Assembly (NCBI RefSeq): GCF_000473245.1
Contig: NC_022524.1
Coordinates: forward strand, 3,248,501 to 3,312,500
Origin: Bacillus infantis NRRL B-14911
GTDB taxonomy: Bacteria; Bacillota; Bacilli; Bacillales; Cytobacillaceae
Length of the DNA stretch: 64,000 bases
Direction: 5' to 3'
This document shows positions 1 to 9,816 of the stretch, one piece after another. The notes under the pieces are model-generated. The model worked only from the letters and a program-made list of their open reading frames with translations. It made no database searches and was not told where the DNA came from. Made by a program: the position numbers and the translations under genes. Position 1 is the first letter of the stretch; each line of letters opens with the position of its first letter.

Positions 1-116
1 TGGCCATTATGGGCCACCCCGCTCACTTCCATATCATCCTGGGATGCGATATATTCCTCCAGAAGCCCGACAAGCTCGCGATTGTCATCCACGATACATA
101 CTTTTATTTTTCTCAC
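1..116 (-). CDS. spo0A: Spo0A, sporulation response regulator (N-terminal fragment)
   Basis: Only the first 38 codons lie in the window; the gene runs off the left edge. They encode the start of a receiver domain: a hydrophobic strand ending in the acidic pair of the phosphoacceptor pocket (VDDN), then a helix that closely follows B. subtilis Spo0A ([12 protein letters not shown]). Spo0A is the phosphorelay-controlled master regulator of sporulation. The start is a GTG at 114-116, preceded by an AGGAGG ribosome site at 126-131; B. subtilis spo0A also uses GTG. It lies downstream of spoIVB in the same direction, the normal order, but has its own SigH promoter. Confidence 0.93.
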   Translation of the reverse strand, partial: MRKIKVCIVDDNRELVGLLEEYIASQDDMEVSGVAHNG

Positions 117-179
117 GTATTGTTTCCTCCTCAAATCCATTTGTGGTCTCTTTTTCTATCTAGTTCTATTCTAAATGAC

Positions 180-208
180 AAATTCGACAATGCAAACGAA
201 ATTCCTTT
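180..208 (-). promoter_or_regulatory. SigH promoter of spo0A with overlapping 0A box
   Basis: Read on the minus strand, AAAGGAATT (200-208) and GTCGAATTT (180-188) match the SigH -35 and -10 consensus (RnAGGAwww and RnnGAATww) with an 11-base spacer. TGTCGAA at 183-189 is a consensus Spo0A box lying over the -10 element. A weaker box (AGTCGAA) lies at 272-278. The arrangement fits the known sporulation promoter of spo0A, which is made by SigH and controlled by Spo0A itself. The match is read directly; activity is inferred. Confidence 0.75.
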
Positions 209-338
209 TGTTTTTTGAATTTTTCTTAAAAACCTGATAAAACCTTTATTTTTCTTCTGTTTTCTTCCTCATTCGACTTTATTCGCATATACATTGATCA
301 TTTGGCTGGTTTTTGTCGATTTTTCTTTAGAGCTCACA

Positions 339-371
339 AAAGAAAAAAGAAGGCCCCGTGCACGCCTTCTT
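339..371 (-). terminator. Intrinsic terminator of spoIVB
   Basis: An 8-bp stem AAGAAGGC/GCCTTCTT (347-354 with 364-371) is followed on the minus strand by TTTTCTTTTG. It sits just after the spoIVB stop and upstream of the spo0A promoter. Confidence 0.75.
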
Positions 372-383
372 CCTCCACACATT

Positions 384-1670
384 TCAGCTTGCTTTTTCTT
401 CGCTTTTTTCATAAATATCTATTCCTGCTTCATTGAGCATCCACTCGATATGGACTCCGTACCCGCTGGTAGGATCATTCACGAATACGTGCGTGACTGC
501 CCCGACAACCTTTTCGTTCTGAATGATCGGGCTCCCGCTCATCCCCTGAACAATACCGCCTGTTTTATCCAGCAGTTCAGGATCTGTCACTTTGATGACC
601 ATCCCTTTTGTTGCAGGGAACTTCTGAGGTATAGTGCTGACAATTTCAATATCAAACAGGTCTACCTCGTCATCATCTACAACTGTAAGAATCTGGGCCG
701 GCCCCTCTTTCACCTGATGCGAAAGCGCTATAGGCATCGGCTTGTCAAGCACGCCGTTTTTCATGCCCCTGTTCAGTTCGCCAAAAATGCCAAAGGGACT
801 GTTTCTTTTAATATTCCCAATAACCTGTTTATCTGAAGAAAATCTTGCGAGCTTTTCGCCTGGATTCCCGTTGCTTCCTTTTTCAATGGATGTAACAGTC
901 GAACGGACAATTTGTCCATCATCGACCACTATCGGTTTTTTTGTATCCATATCACTTATAACATGGCCGAGGGCCCCATACTTCATAGAACCTGGATGAT
1001 AAAAGGTCATGGTGCCGATTCCGGCTGCAGAATCCCTAATATACAGGCCCAGTTTAAAATTATTTTCCGCCTTATCTTTAAGGGGTGTCAGTTCGGTGCT
1101 GATTTTGCCATTTTCCCTTGTAAGTGTGATCTTCATTGCCTTGCCCGTCTGTCCGGCTTCCTGGACAAAGGGTGCCACATCGGACATCTTCTCAATATTT
1201 TGTCCGTTTATCTGCGTGATGATATCTCCTACTTTAATCCCTGCAGTTTCGCCGGGGGAAGCTTTGCCGTCTTTTGCATCCACAAGGTGATGGCCGACAA
1301 CCAGCACCCCGACCGTATTCAGTTTAACCCCGATTGACTGGCCTCCGGGAATGACCTTAAAATCCCTCAATACATTCACATCAACTTTTTTAACTGGAAA
1401 TCCTGCCAGTTCAAGCAGCATTTCGTCTTTTCCAATTTTCTTTCCCTTTACGGCAACCTCGCTTCCCTCCTGCTTGAGAGCTGCCGCCGCTTCTGTTTTC
1501 ATTGACGCAGACACAGGTGCCGCCTTGCTGAAATTGTATGTTTCACCTTCAAATAGGGTAATCTCTTTGGGAATGCTGATATATTCTTGAAAGGGTTTGG
1601 AAAACCCTGCTGCAATTAATGAAACAAGGAGAATTCCACCAATTATTCTTCTTAGTAGCTCTAAATTCAA
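384..1670 (-). CDS. spoIVB: SpoIVB serine peptidase, SigK checkpoint signal
   Basis: Forespore-made S55-family serine protease. It is secreted into the intermembrane space during engulfment, cleaves SpoIVFA and so triggers pro-SigK processing. An N-terminal hydrophobic segment is followed by a PDZ domain (about residues 95-190, with the [12 protein letters not shown] core) and the peptidase domain. The catalytic histidine is in GALGHVISD near residue 237, and the serine is in the GMSGSP motif at residue 378, the same number as in B. subtilis. I chose the TTG at 1668-1670 because it has a GAGGAG site (1681-1686) 10 bases upstream. A GTG at 1677-1679 is too close to that site, and the longer frame to 1706 lacks a site. 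Length is 428 residues (426 in B. subtilis). Confidence 0.93.
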   Translation of the reverse strand: MNLELLRRIIGGILLVSLIAAGFSKPFQEYISIPKEITLFEGETYNFSKAAPVSASMKTEAAAALKQEGSEVAVKGKKIGKDEMLLELAGFPVKKVDVNVLRDFKVIPGGQSIGVKLNTVGVLVVGHHLVDAKDGKASPGETAGIKVGDIITQINGQNIEKMSDVAPFVQEAGQTGKAMKITLTRENGKISTELTPLKDKAENNFKLGLYIRDSAAGIGTMTFYHPGSMKYGALGHVISDMDTKKPIVVDDGQIVRSTVTSIEKGSNGNPGEKLARFSSDKQVIGNIKRNSPFGIFGELNRGMKNGVLDKPMPIALSHQVKEGPAQILTVVDDDEVDLFDIEIVSTIPQKFPATKGMVIKVTDPELLDKTGGIVQGMSGSPIIQNEKVVGAVTHVFVNDPTSGYGVHIEWMLNEAGIDIYEKSEEKAS

Positions 1671-1762
1671 AACCTTCACTCTCCTCGCTTCTAGTCCACA
1701 CGTCAAATGGCTACATCTTTAATTTTGCCTCCTTAGTGAGAACTTATAACCTTTGGCCATAT

Positions 1763-1792
1763 AAAAAAAGCTACCCTCTTTGGATAGCTTTT
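1763..1792 (-). terminator. Intrinsic terminator after recN
   Basis: Stem AAAAGCTA/TAGCTTTT (1766-1773 with 1785-1792), followed on the minus strand by TTTTTTTATAT. It overlaps the recN stop codon and separates recN from spoIVB. Confidence 0.7.
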
Positions 1793-3483
1793 CAAGTTAT
1801 TTTTATTTGCTGGGCAAGCTGGAGCAATTCCTTAGCATGCTCTTTCGTCAAATCAGTGATTTCCACCCCGGATATCATCCGGCCGATTTCCTTGATTTTA
1901 TCCTCGGAATTGAGCGGTTTCACTGTTGTTTTAGTTCTTCCATCACGCGTAGACTTTGCGATGAACAGATGTGTATCTGCCATTGCAGCAACCTGTGGAA
2001 GGTGGGAAATACAGAGAACCTGTGAATCCCTTGAAACATGGTGAATCTTCTCAGCGATTGCCTGTGCGACGCGTCCGCTGACCCCTGTGTCAACCTCATC
2101 AAAGATAATCGATGTGACCCCCTGATGCTTCGAGAAGATGCTTTTCAAAGCCAGCATGATTCTGGACAGCTCACCGCCCGAGGCGACTTTGGAAAGGGGC
2201 TTGAGCGGTTCGCCCGGATTGGTGGATATATAAAATTCTATCTTGTCAGCACCGTTGCGATGGTAGCCCCGGCTGGACAATTCCTCAAATTTCACTTCGA
2301 ACACCGTTTTCGACATATACAGCTCTTTCAGTTCCTTATGGATGAGAGAGGTCAGCTTTTTGGCGCTCTTTCTCCGAAGCCTGCTTAATTGCTCGGCTTC
2401 AAGGCTTAAATCCTTCTGAAGGGAAGAAAGCTCCTTTTGAAGCTGATCAATATGTGTTTCCTTATTCTGCAATGTCTCAATTTCTTCTTCTATCCCTGAT
2501 GCATATTCAAGGATTTCCTCGATTGTCTTGCCGTATTTCCTTTTGAGCTGATTGATTTCTGTCAGCCTTTCTTCAATCTCATTCAGCCTGGCAGGATCAT
2601 ATTCAAGAAAATCAAGCTTGCTCCTCAGACTGCTTGAAACATCCTCAAGCATATAAAAACTGTTGGATACAGCATCTGCCATTTCCTTATATTCAGGATC
2701 CAGTTCAGCTGCTTCCTGCAGATGGCCCATAACAAGGCCGATCCAGTCCAGCCCCTTTTGCTCCCCTTGAAGAGCAGTATAGCCAGCCTGCATGCTGTCA
2801 TAAATCCTTTCGAAGTTCCCCAGCTTCGTTTTTTCTTCATAAAGCTCTTCGTCTTCGTTGATTTTCAGCCCGGCTCCCTCAATTTCCTCCAGCTGAAATT
2901 GAATCAGATCAAGCCTGTGGGCCATCTGCTGTTCGTTCTCACTCAAATTCTTGAGCTTTTTGGCTGTTTGTTCATAAGATTGGAATACTTCCCGGTATTC
3001 ATGCAGGGCCGGCATGATTTCCTCAGAGCCAAACTGGTCAAGCAAAGATAAATGCAGGGTTTCATCCATCAATTCCTGGTGCTCATGCTGTCCATGGATG
3101 TCGATGATCGTAGATCCGATTTCCCGGAGTGCAGAAATGGTCACCAGCTTTCCATTGACCCGGCATACACTCTTGCCTGTCCGTGAGATATCCCGGCGAA
3201 GGACCACCATCCCGTCCTCGATGTCAATCCCAAATTCCCTTGATTTTTTATAACAGGGATGATCCTGGCCGTCTATTTGGAAAAGACCCTCGATCTCAGC
3301 TTTCTGCTCGCCGTGCCGGACAAACTCCGAAGACCCCCGTCCGCCCACTAAAAGGTGGATGGCATCGATGATGATCGATTTGCCTGCGCCCGTTTCCCCA
3401 GTCAATACAGTTAAGCCCTTTTCAAATGAAACAGAAAGGGCTTCTATAATAGCGAAATTTTTAATGGATAATTCACTTAGCAA
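1792..3483 (-). CDS. recN: RecN, SMC-like DNA repair protein
   Basis: SMC-like ATPase recruited early to double-strand breaks, where it gathers DNA ends for recombination. The Walker A motif GETGAGKS is at residues 29-36. Long coiled-coil arms fill the middle, and the C-terminal half carries the ABC signature region (ASGGELSR) and Walker B (IIFDEVDTGVSG). Length is 563 residues (576 in B. subtilis). The start is TTG at 3481-3483 with a GGGGTGA site six bases upstream. It follows argR by 16 bases, so the two are probably cotranscribed. Confidence 0.95.
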   Translation of the reverse strand: MLSELSIKNFAIIEALSVSFEKGLTVLTGETGAGKSIIIDAIHLLVGGRGSSEFVRHGEQKAEIEGLFQIDGQDHPCYKKSREFGIDIEDGMVVLRRDISRTGKSVCRVNGKLVTISALREIGSTIIDIHGQHEHQELMDETLHLSLLDQFGSEEIMPALHEYREVFQSYEQTAKKLKNLSENEQQMAHRLDLIQFQLEEIEGAGLKINEDEELYEEKTKLGNFERIYDSMQAGYTALQGEQKGLDWIGLVMGHLQEAAELDPEYKEMADAVSNSFYMLEDVSSSLRSKLDFLEYDPARLNEIEERLTEINQLKRKYGKTIEEILEYASGIEEEIETLQNKETHIDQLQKELSSLQKDLSLEAEQLSRLRRKSAKKLTSLIHKELKELYMSKTVFEVKFEELSSRGYHRNGADKIEFYISTNPGEPLKPLSKVASGGELSRIMLALKSIFSKHQGVTSIIFDEVDTGVSGRVAQAIAEKIHHVSRDSQVLCISHLPQVAAMADTHLFIAKSTRDGRTKTTVKPLNSEDKIKEIGRMISGVEITDLTKEHAKELLQLAQQIKIT

Positions 3484-3499
3484 AGATTTTCACCCCAAT

Positions 3500-3949
3500 T
3501 TAAAGCATATCGATGAAGCGGTTGGATATCACTTCAGTATCTTCAGGTGTTTTGCAGATGATCAGGCAGGTATCGTCGCCGCAAATCGTACCGAGAATTT
3601 CTTCCCAGTCAAGATTGTCTATCAGTGCGCCGATTGCCATCGCATTCCCGGGCAGCGTTTTCATAACAAGCAAATGGCCGGCAGTATCAATCCGGACAAA
3701 AGCATCCATTAAATTGCGTTTTAGTTTCTGCAGCGGATTGAACCTTTGATCCGCCGGCAGGCTGTATTTATATCTTCCATCCATTAAAGGAACTTTTACA
3801 AGATGAAGCTCTTTTATATCTCTTGACACAGTTGCCTGGGTCACATTAAAACCGGCATTTTTCAGCTCGTCCACAAGATCATCCTGTGTTTCAATATCAT
3901 TATTGGCTATGATGTCTCTTATTTTGATATGTCGTTGTCCTTTATTCAC
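3500..3949 (-). CDS. argR: Arginine repressor ArgR/AhrC
   Basis: Hexameric arginine-dependent regulator that represses arginine synthesis and activates catabolism. The N-terminal winged helix (about 1-70) contains the [13 protein letters not shown] recognition-helix region. The C-terminal arginine-binding and oligomerisation domain carries [11 protein letters not shown]. The GTG at 3947-3949 is chosen because AGAGGTGA lies just upstream and the resulting 149 residues equal B. subtilis AhrC. The open frame extends 14 codons further, to 3991, but that part lacks homology. Placement between yqxC and recN is the standard Bacillus order. Confidence 0.95.
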   Translation of the reverse strand: MNKGQRHIKIRDIIANNDIETQDDLVDELKNAGFNVTQATVSRDIKELHLVKVPLMDGRYKYSLPADQRFNPLQKLKRNLMDAFVRIDTAGHLLVMKTLPGNAMAIGALIDNLDWEEILGTICGDDTCLIICKTPEDTEVISNRFIDML

Positions 3950-4089
3950 TTTATCACCTCTATAGGCAGTCGAAACCTGATTTCTATCCATATGTTAGCC
4001 GATTTTCTGCTGAATGTACAATTTTTTCTGCAATAGACAGCACGAATAGCCAAGAACCGCCATAATTCGATGGTCCAGCGCCGAAAAAA

Positions 4090-4113
4090 AGGAATAAGCA
4101 TGATGCTTATTCC
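4090..4113 (-). terminator. Intrinsic terminator of yqxC
   Basis: Perfect 10-bp stem GGAATAAGCA/TGCTTATTCC (4091-4100 with 4104-4113) around a TGA loop, then TTTTTTT on the minus strand. It overlaps the last codons of yqxC. Confidence 0.85.
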
Positions 4114-4952
4114 TCTTCTTTCTGCTGCTTTGATTTCAGCTCGGCATGAGCTTCCTTGACTATTTCATCCACGGAAGCAGAAAGTCCGTTTATGCCTGTT
4201 TCCTTTTCCCCTTCCCACCTCAGGTGAAGAAGGAACTCAATATTGCCGTCCCCTCCTGTTATCGGGGAATAGGAAAGGTTTCTGACATCATATCCCTGTT
4301 CCAGGGAAAAGCGGATCATGCGGTCAATGACGTCGGCATGGACCTTGGGATCGCGGACAATCCCTTTTTTTCCGACCTGCTCACGTCCTGCTTCAAACTG
4401 CGGCTTTACAAGCGCAATAACATCACTCCCGGGAACCAGCAGGGTTTTTAGAACAGGCAGAATAAGCTTCAAGCTAATAAATGATACATCAATCGACGCA
4501 AAATCAGGCATTTCCCCTGCCAGATCGGCAGGAGTCACATAGCGGAAGTTGGTCCTTTCCATTACCTCCACCCGCTCGTCCTGCCTCAGCTTCCAGGCAA
4601 GCTGATTATAGCCTACATCCAATGCATATGACATTTTCGCCCCATTCTGCAGCGCACAGTCAGTGAAGCCGCCGGTTGATGCTCCTATATCAAGAAGCAC
4701 CTTGCCTGAAATGTCCACATCGAACTCTTTGATCGCCTTTTCAAGCTTCAGTCCGCCGCGGCTGACATAGGGGATCAGCTTGCCTTTCACTGTGAGCGGA
4801 ATATCGGCGCCTACCTTTTCACCAGGCTTATCGAGGCGGCTCTCGTTCGTATAGACAAGTCCGGCCATGATGGCGCGCTTTGCCTTTTCCCTTGTCTCGA
4901 TAAGCCCTCTTTCTACGAGCAATACATCTAAACGTTCTTTCTTACTTTTCAT
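4107..4952 (-). CDS. yqxC: TlyA-family rRNA (cytidine-2'-O)-methyltransferase YqxC
   Basis: An S4 RNA-binding domain (about residues 5-65, beginning RLDVLLVERGL) is followed by an FtsJ-type Rossmann methyltransferase domain with the SAM-binding motif LLDIGASTGGFTDC. In the TlyA family this modifies rRNA 2'-hydroxyls; TlyA proteins are often labelled hemolysins, which reflects an old screen rather than function. Length 281 matches the family. The start ATG lies three bases after the dxs stop, so the two are cotranscribed. Substrate specificity cannot be read from the sequence. Confidence 0.92.
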   Translation of the reverse strand: MKSKKERLDVLLVERGLIETREKAKRAIMAGLVYTNESRLDKPGEKVGADIPLTVKGKLIPYVSRGGLKLEKAIKEFDVDISGKVLLDIGASTGGFTDCALQNGAKMSYALDVGYNQLAWKLRQDERVEVMERTNFRYVTPADLAGEMPDFASIDVSFISLKLILPVLKTLLVPGSDVIALVKPQFEAGREQVGKKGIVRDPKVHADVIDRMIRFSLEQGYDVRNLSYSPITGGDGNIEFLLHLRWEGEKETGINGLSASVDEIVKEAHAELKSKQQKEEE

Positions 4953-4955
4953 CTG

Positions 4956-6848
4956 TTAAGCCCTTTTTTGTTTTTTTCTCGCCAGTTTTGCGAGCTTTTG
5001 TACGGCCATCTCAGAGGTCAGGCCGATTTCTTCGAGCAGTTCCTTTACGCTTCCATGTTCAATATACTCATCAGGGATTCCCATACGCTCGATTGCTGCC
5101 TGATGGAAGCCGTTTTCATGGGCAAACTCAAGGACGGCGCTTCCGAAACCGCCCTGCAGGATGGCTTCTTCTATGGTTAGTATCGGCATATTCAAACCTA
5201 ATATTTCTGTCAGCATTTTTTTATCCAGCGGCTTGATAAATCTGGCATTGACGACTTTGATAGAGTAGCCCTGCCTTTCCAGCTGGGCTGCTGCGTCCAT
5301 CGCCATCGGGATGGTTGTTCCAAAGGTAAGGATTGCAGCATCGTCCCCTTCCTTCAGCACTTCCCAAGTGCCGATAGGAATTTTGATCAGCGTCTCATCC
5401 ATCGGCACACCGATTCCGTTGCCCCTCGGGAAACGCATCGCAATCGGGCCGTCATCATAAGCAAGAGCAGTGTTGACCATATGCTGGCCTTCATTTTCAT
5501 CTTTCGGCATCATCATCACCAGATTTGGCACATGCCTCATGAAGGCGATGTCAAATACACCCTGGTGGGTTTCACCGTCAGCGCCCACAAGGCCTGCGCG
5601 GTCGATTCCGATGAAGACATTCAGGTTCTGGCGGCATATGTCATGCACCACCTGGTCATAGGCACGCTGCAGGAAGGTCGAATAGATAGCCAGGAACGGC
5701 TTCATATTTTGTGTGGCAAGCCCTGCTGCGACAGTTGTTGCATGCTGCTCCGCTATACCCACATCAAACATGCGGTCCGGGAACTCGCTGGCAAAGCCTT
5801 CAAGCTTTGATCCTACAGGCATGGCAGGAGTGATTGCAACAATCCTGCTGTCCTTCCTCGCCAGCTTCCTTACGGTTTCACTGACAAGCTTGCTCCAGGC
5901 AGGCGGCGGGTTGATCGGTTTAACAAAGTCGCCTGTATCAATTTTGTATGGGCCTGTCCCGTGCCAGGTCCCGACTGTATCCTTTTCAGCAGGGGAATAG
6001 CCTTTCCCCTTCTTAGTGATCACATGCAGAAGGACAGGACCTTCTGTTTTCTTTGCATAGCTGAGCGTTTCAAACAGCTCTTCAAAATTATGGCCATCGA
6101 TCGGGCCTAAGTAGGTAAAGCCCATTTCCTCAAAAAACATGCCCGAAACCAGAAGATATTTCAAGCTGTCTTTTACTCTTTCAGCAGTTGAAGCAAGCTT
6201 TCCGCCGACAGCAGGGATTTTTTTGAGGAGAAGCTCGAGCTCATCCTTCACCCACTGATACTTGCCGGCTGTCCGGAGTTTCCCGAGAACATTGTGCAGG
6301 GCCCCGACATTTGGTGCAATCGACATTTCATTATCATTGAGGATGACAATCATATTCTTTTGCTCGTGTCCGATATGATTGAGCGCTTCAAGCGCCATCC
6401 CGCCTGTCAGTGCGCCATCCCCGATGATCGGGACGATATGGGAATCCTCTTTTTTCAAATCCCTCGCAATGACCATGCCCATGGCCGCTGATAAAGAAGT
6501 CGAGCTGTGGCCGGTCTCCCAAACATCATGTTCGCTTTCAATCCGCTTCGGAAAACCGCACAGTCCTTTATACTGCCTGAGGGTATCAAATTCACAGGCT
6601 CTGCCTGTAAGGATCTTATGGACATAAGACTGGTGGCCCACATCCCAGAGAAACTTGTCCTTTGGGCTTTCAAAGCATTTGTGGAGGGCGATCGTCAGTT
6701 CAACGACTCCTAGGTTGGGTCCGATATGGCCGCCTGTCACTGAAAGTTTTTCTATAAGAAAATTCCTGATATCCTGGCTGAGATCTTCCAGTTCTTTATT
6801 GGAGAGCCCTTTTAAAAATGAAGGGTCCTTAATCGATAATAGATCCAT
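4956..6848 (-). CDS. dxs: 1-deoxy-D-xylulose-5-phosphate synthase
   Basis: Thiamine-diphosphate enzyme condensing pyruvate and glyceraldehyde-3-phosphate, the entry step of the MEP isoprenoid route. Visible motifs are the substrate-binding GGHIGPNLG near residue 40, the ThDP/Mg motif beginning GDGAL and ending NDNE (about 150-180), and the transketolase-like C-terminal half with AEQHA. I set the start at ATG 6846-6848 ([11 protein letters not shown], as in B. subtilis), giving 630 residues; a GTG four codons upstream (6860) is the alternative. Neither has a strong ribosome site. It is separated from ispA by a terminator and has its own candidate promoter. Confidence 0.95.
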   Translation of the reverse strand: MDLLSIKDPSFLKGLSNKELEDLSQDIRNFLIEKLSVTGGHIGPNLGVVELTIALHKCFESPKDKFLWDVGHQSYVHKILTGRACEFDTLRQYKGLCGFPKRIESEHDVWETGHSSTSLSAAMGMVIARDLKKEDSHIVPIIGDGALTGGMALEALNHIGHEQKNMIVILNDNEMSIAPNVGALHNVLGKLRTAGKYQWVKDELELLLKKIPAVGGKLASTAERVKDSLKYLLVSGMFFEEMGFTYLGPIDGHNFEELFETLSYAKKTEGPVLLHVITKKGKGYSPAEKDTVGTWHGTGPYKIDTGDFVKPINPPPAWSKLVSETVRKLARKDSRIVAITPAMPVGSKLEGFASEFPDRMFDVGIAEQHATTVAAGLATQNMKPFLAIYSTFLQRAYDQVVHDICRQNLNVFIGIDRAGLVGADGETHQGVFDIAFMRHVPNLVMMMPKDENEGQHMVNTALAYDDGPIAMRFPRGNGIGVPMDETLIKIPIGTWEVLKEGDDAAILTFGTTIPMAMDAAAQLERQGYSIKVVNARFIKPLDKKMLTEILGLNMPILTIEEAILQGGFGSAVLEFAHENGFHQAAIERMGIPDEYIEHGSVKELLEEIGLTSEMAVQKLAKLARKKQKRA

Positions 6849-6906
6849 GTCTTGGATCACTCACTTTCATTTCTTTTTAAATCACTGTTATTATTAATTC
6901 TCTTTT

Positions 6907-6934
6907 ATTATAACGATATGACAATTTTCCACAA
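6907..6934 (-). promoter_or_regulatory. Candidate SigA promoter of dxs
   Basis: On the minus strand TTGTGG (6929-6934), a 16-base gap and TATAAT (6907-6912) lie about 60 bases upstream of dxs. The -10 is perfect and the -35 weak. The rest of the 6849-7221 gap holds the ispA terminator; I see no convincing gene there. Confidence 0.45.
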
Positions 6935-7139
6935 CAAAATATAGCATATTCCCTGCATTGTACCATAAGAGTAACGCATTGCAGGCGATTTTCCAACTGA
7001 TTTCCCTTATGGGACATCCAGATCTGCTGGAGGGCAGGAACCGTTTCACTAAAGAAAAGCATAGCTGCTGAAAGCTGCTGAATGCAAAAAGGGAATTCTG
7101 TCCTGTCTATAAGCTGAAAATCAATCACTTCCTGACCAA

Positions 7140-7175
7140 AGAAAAAGCCGTTGGCCCGATGCGGCAAACGGCTTC
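7140..7175 (-). terminator. Intrinsic terminator of ispA
   Basis: Stem AAGCCGTT/AACGGCTT (7145-7152 with 7167-7174) with inner G/C pairing, then TTTTTC on the minus strand, about 50 bases after the ispA stop. Confidence 0.8.
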
Positions 7176-7221
7176 CTTCTCATATCCGGCAGCTGCAGGA
7201 TCAGCAGAAACTGCCAATTAA

Positions 7222-8118
7222 TCAGTGATCCCTGTTCGCCACCAGATTGGTTATCTCTTCCAGCAGCTGGATTTCAAGGCCTGTTTCCTGCAGCCGGGCC
7301 TTTGCCATCCCTATATGATGTTCAAGCGCCTTGTTTGCTCCTTCCATAGTGAGAATGGATGGGTAGGTGCTTTTATTGTTGGTTTCATCACTGCCAACCG
7401 GCTTTCCAAGGACCTCTTCATTTCCTTCCAGGTCGAGGATATCATCCCTGATTTGGAAAGCAAGGCCCAGATGGTGGGCAAATTCATTCAGGCTTTTCAG
7501 CCTGCTTTCCTCTGCACGCGAGAGGAGAGCCCCTGCTGCTACACTGAATGCAAGAAGCTTCCCGGTTTTGTGCACATGTATGTATTCAAGCTCTTCAAGA
7601 TCAAGGTCTTTGTCCTCTCCCTCAATATCTGCCGTCTGGCCGCCTACCATGCCTTCAGCACCCGAAGCCCTTGCAAGCTCATTGATCAAAGCAAGCTTCA
7701 CTTCCGCATCAGCATCCTCAGGAGCCATCTGTGCAAGAAGCTGGAAGCTGTATGTCAGCAGTGCGTCTCCAGCAAGGATGGCATTTGCCTCGCCAAACAC
7801 TTTATGGCTGGTCGGCTTCCCCCGCCTGAGATCATCATCGTCCATGCTTGGGAGGTCATCATGGATAAGGGAGTAGGTATGGATCATCTCCACAGCAGCT
7901 GCAGCCTGCAGGCCTTTTTTTGTATCTTCCCCAAAAGCCTTGAGAGTAGCGAATACGAGGAGCGGCCTGATCCTTTTGCCCCCGGCCTGCAGAGAATAAT
8001 GCATGGCCTTTTTCAGAACCTCCGGGGCGGCCAGTCTGCTGACACTTTCCTCCAGCTCACGCTCAAGCATCTTTATATGGACCTCTGAAAAAGAATCAAG
8101 CTGTACATTCGGCACCAT
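7222..8118 (-). CDS. ispA: Farnesyl diphosphate synthase (polyprenyl synthetase)
   Basis: Chain-elongating prenyltransferase that makes farnesyl diphosphate for undecaprenyl phosphate and quinones. The first aspartate-rich motif, DDLPSMD, is at residues 87-93, and the second (RDDILD) lies near 225. GGKRIRP near residue 47 binds the diphosphate. Length 298 is typical. Its ATG overlaps the xseB stop by one base (TAATG), so xseA-xseB-ispA is one translationally coupled unit. It provides the product step for the pathway that dxs starts. Confidence 0.94.
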   Translation of the reverse strand: MVPNVQLDSFSEVHIKMLERELEESVSRLAAPEVLKKAMHYSLQAGGKRIRPLLVFATLKAFGEDTKKGLQAAAAVEMIHTYSLIHDDLPSMDDDDLRRGKPTSHKVFGEANAILAGDALLTYSFQLLAQMAPEDADAEVKLALINELARASGAEGMVGGQTADIEGEDKDLDLEELEYIHVHKTGKLLAFSVAAGALLSRAEESRLKSLNEFAHHLGLAFQIRDDILDLEGNEEVLGKPVGSDETNNKSTYPSILTMEGANKALEHHIGMAKARLQETGLEIQLLEEITNLVANRDH

Positions 8119-8351
8119 TACTCCTCCTCCTCGATGACAAACGGTTCTTTCCTGCCTTCTTCTGTCAGAACCTCCGTCAGCTGTTCTTCCACTCTTTGCA
8201 GCTTATCATGGCACAGCTTGGACAGCTCCATGCCCTGCTTATAGATGGCAATGGCCTCTTCGAGCGGCACATCGCCTTCTTCCAGCTTTTCTACAATTCC
8301 TTCAAGCTTTTTCATCGCTTCTTCGAATGTGAGTTTTTCTTCTGCAGCCAT
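8118..8351 (-). CDS. xseB: Exodeoxyribonuclease VII small subunit
   Basis: Short helical subunit of the XseA-XseB single-strand exonuclease. The family pattern [18 protein letters not shown] and the amphipathic helix through [17 protein letters not shown] are both present, and the C-terminus is glutamate-rich. The ATG at 8349-8351 follows a GAGGAGTGA site that overlaps the xseA stop; an upstream in-frame start at 8384 would add 11 residues without homology. Length is 77 residues. Coupled to xseA (5-base gap) and ispA (1-base overlap). Confidence 0.92.
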   Translation of the reverse strand: MAAEEKLTFEEAMKKLEGIVEKLEEGDVPLEEAIAIYKQGMELSKLCHDKLQRVEEQLTEVLTEEGRKEPFVIEEEE

Positions 8352-8356
8352 TTCTA

Positions 8357-9697
8357 TCACTCCTCTTTGCCTGTCACCTTGCAATTAAAAGTTCCATCAG
8401 CCAATTTCACCTGGACATCATCGCCCTTTTCAACCTGGGAGACACTCTTCAGGAGCTCGCCTTCCCCGCTATAGGCCAAGCTGTAGCCTCTGTCCATAAT
8501 CTTAAGCGGGCTCAGCGCCTCAAGGGTTGAAACCATGCCGCTGAATTCCTTCTGCTTCTTGGTCAAAACTTCTTTCATAGCCCTGCCGAGTGCACGGCTG
8601 CCGCGTAAATGGGTTTCCTTCGCTTCCTTGTACAAATCATTTGGATGATTCCTCAAGAGCCTTTGCAGCAGCCTGTCCCGCTCCTCGCGTTTCAGCTCTG
8701 CAAGCCTGCCTGCGCTCTTTTTCAGCTGTTCTGTCATCTTGTCTGCCTGTTCTAGCTTCTGTTCGTACAGCCGCTGCGGATAGCGGAAGGCATATGATTT
8801 CTGCAGTCTGCCCAATCGTTCCCGCTGCAGGACTGCTCTTTCCCTCATCGCTCTGATAAGCCTGGACTGGCGGTTTAAAATCCTTTCAGCCAATTCATCG
8901 ATGTGCGGAACCGCCATTTCTGCCGCCCCGGTTGGTGTGGGGGCGCGATGGTCGGCTGCAAAATCGGCAATTGTAAAGTCGGTTTCATGCCCGACAGCCG
9001 AAATGACCGGAATGTCCGATCCAACGATCGCCCTTGCCACCTGCTCTTCATTGAAGGCCCATAGCTCTTCGATCGATCCTCCGCCGCGCCCGACGATCAG
9101 GACATCAGCCTCGGCCTGCAGGTTTGCAAGTTCAATGGCGCCAGCAACAGAAGGAGCTGCCTGGGCACCCTGTACAAGTGCCGGATAAATCAATATATTG
9201 GCGATCGGGAAGCGCCTTTTGATTGTTGTGATGATATCTCTTACTGCAGCTCCTGTCGGGGACGTTATCACTCCAACAGTTTTCGGGAATTTCGGGATGG
9301 GCCTTTTGCGTTCTGAAGCAAACAGCCCCTCTTTCTGGAGCCTTTCCTTCAGCTGCTCAAAGGCCAGGAAAAGATCCCCTACTCCATCCGGCTGCATCTG
9401 CTTGACATAAATCTGATATTGTCCGCTCGGCTCATAGACAGAGATCTCACCGCTGATCAGCACCTTCATCCCGTTCTCAGGCTCAAACTTCACTGAACGT
9501 GCAGAACGGGAAAACATGACTGCCAGGATCCGGGATTTCTCATCCTTCAGCGTGAAATACATATGTCCGCTCGAATGCCTCTTAAAATTAGAGATTTCGC
9601 CTTTGACAAATATCTCCTGCAAATGCGGGTCATGGTCAAATTTTCTTTTTATGTATAGAGTTAGAGCGCCTACGGTCAGATAACGCTGTTCCTTCAT
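8357..9697 (-). CDS. xseA: Exodeoxyribonuclease VII large subunit
   Basis: Catalytic subunit of exonuclease VII, which degrades single-stranded DNA from both ends during repair. An N-terminal OB fold (about 1-105, containing [13 protein letters not shown]) is followed by the nuclease core with [18 protein letters not shown] and [12 protein letters not shown], then a long coiled coil and C-terminal beta segment. Length 446 is close to B. subtilis XseA. The start ATG has AAAGGAG upstream. In B. subtilis folD precedes it; here folD is missing and a candidate promoter lies in the gap. Confidence 0.95.
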   Translation of the reverse strand: MKEQRYLTVGALTLYIKRKFDHDPHLQEIFVKGEISNFKRHSSGHMYFTLKDEKSRILAVMFSRSARSVKFEPENGMKVLISGEISVYEPSGQYQIYVKQMQPDGVGDLFLAFEQLKERLQKEGLFASERKRPIPKFPKTVGVITSPTGAAVRDIITTIKRRFPIANILIYPALVQGAQAAPSVAGAIELANLQAEADVLIVGRGGGSIEELWAFNEEQVARAIVGSDIPVISAVGHETDFTIADFAADHRAPTPTGAAEMAVPHIDELAERILNRQSRLIRAMRERAVLQRERLGRLQKSYAFRYPQRLYEQKLEQADKMTEQLKKSAGRLAELKREERDRLLQRLLRNHPNDLYKEAKETHLRGSRALGRAMKEVLTKKQKEFSGMVSTLEALSPLKIMDRGYSLAYSGEGELLKSVSQVEKGDDVQVKLADGTFNCKVTGKEE

Positions 9698-9786
9698 AGC
9701 ATACTCCTTTTAAAGGGCTGGGTATCCACATGCCATTTGCTGTTTGTTCTGTACAATAATCTAAACAGCGTAAAAAGCCCTTCCCT

Positions 9787-9816
9787 ATTATAAGTTTAAA
9801 TAAGGCCATCCGTCAC
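9787..9816 (-). promoter_or_regulatory. Candidate SigA promoter of xseA operon
   Basis: Minus-strand GTGACG (9811-9816), an 18-base spacer and a perfect TATAAT (9787-9792) lie about 90 bases upstream of xseA, in the gap where folD would normally be. Confidence 0.5.

Noticed and set aside
7-218. Short plus-strand frame opposite spo0A
   Set aside because: It lies over the spo0A start and the SigH promoter; no independent support.
294-836. Long plus-strand frame over spoIVB and its 3' region
   Set aside because: It lies antisense to spoIVB, has no ribosome site and no recognisable sequence; a coding shadow.
6877-7167. 96-codon minus-strand frame between ispA and dxs
   Set aside because: It runs through the ispA terminator stem and the dxs promoter, has no ribosome site and no protein-like features.
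7225-8088. 287-codon plus-strand frame opposite ispA
   Set aside because: Antisense shadow of a well-supported gene; composition follows the complementary codons.
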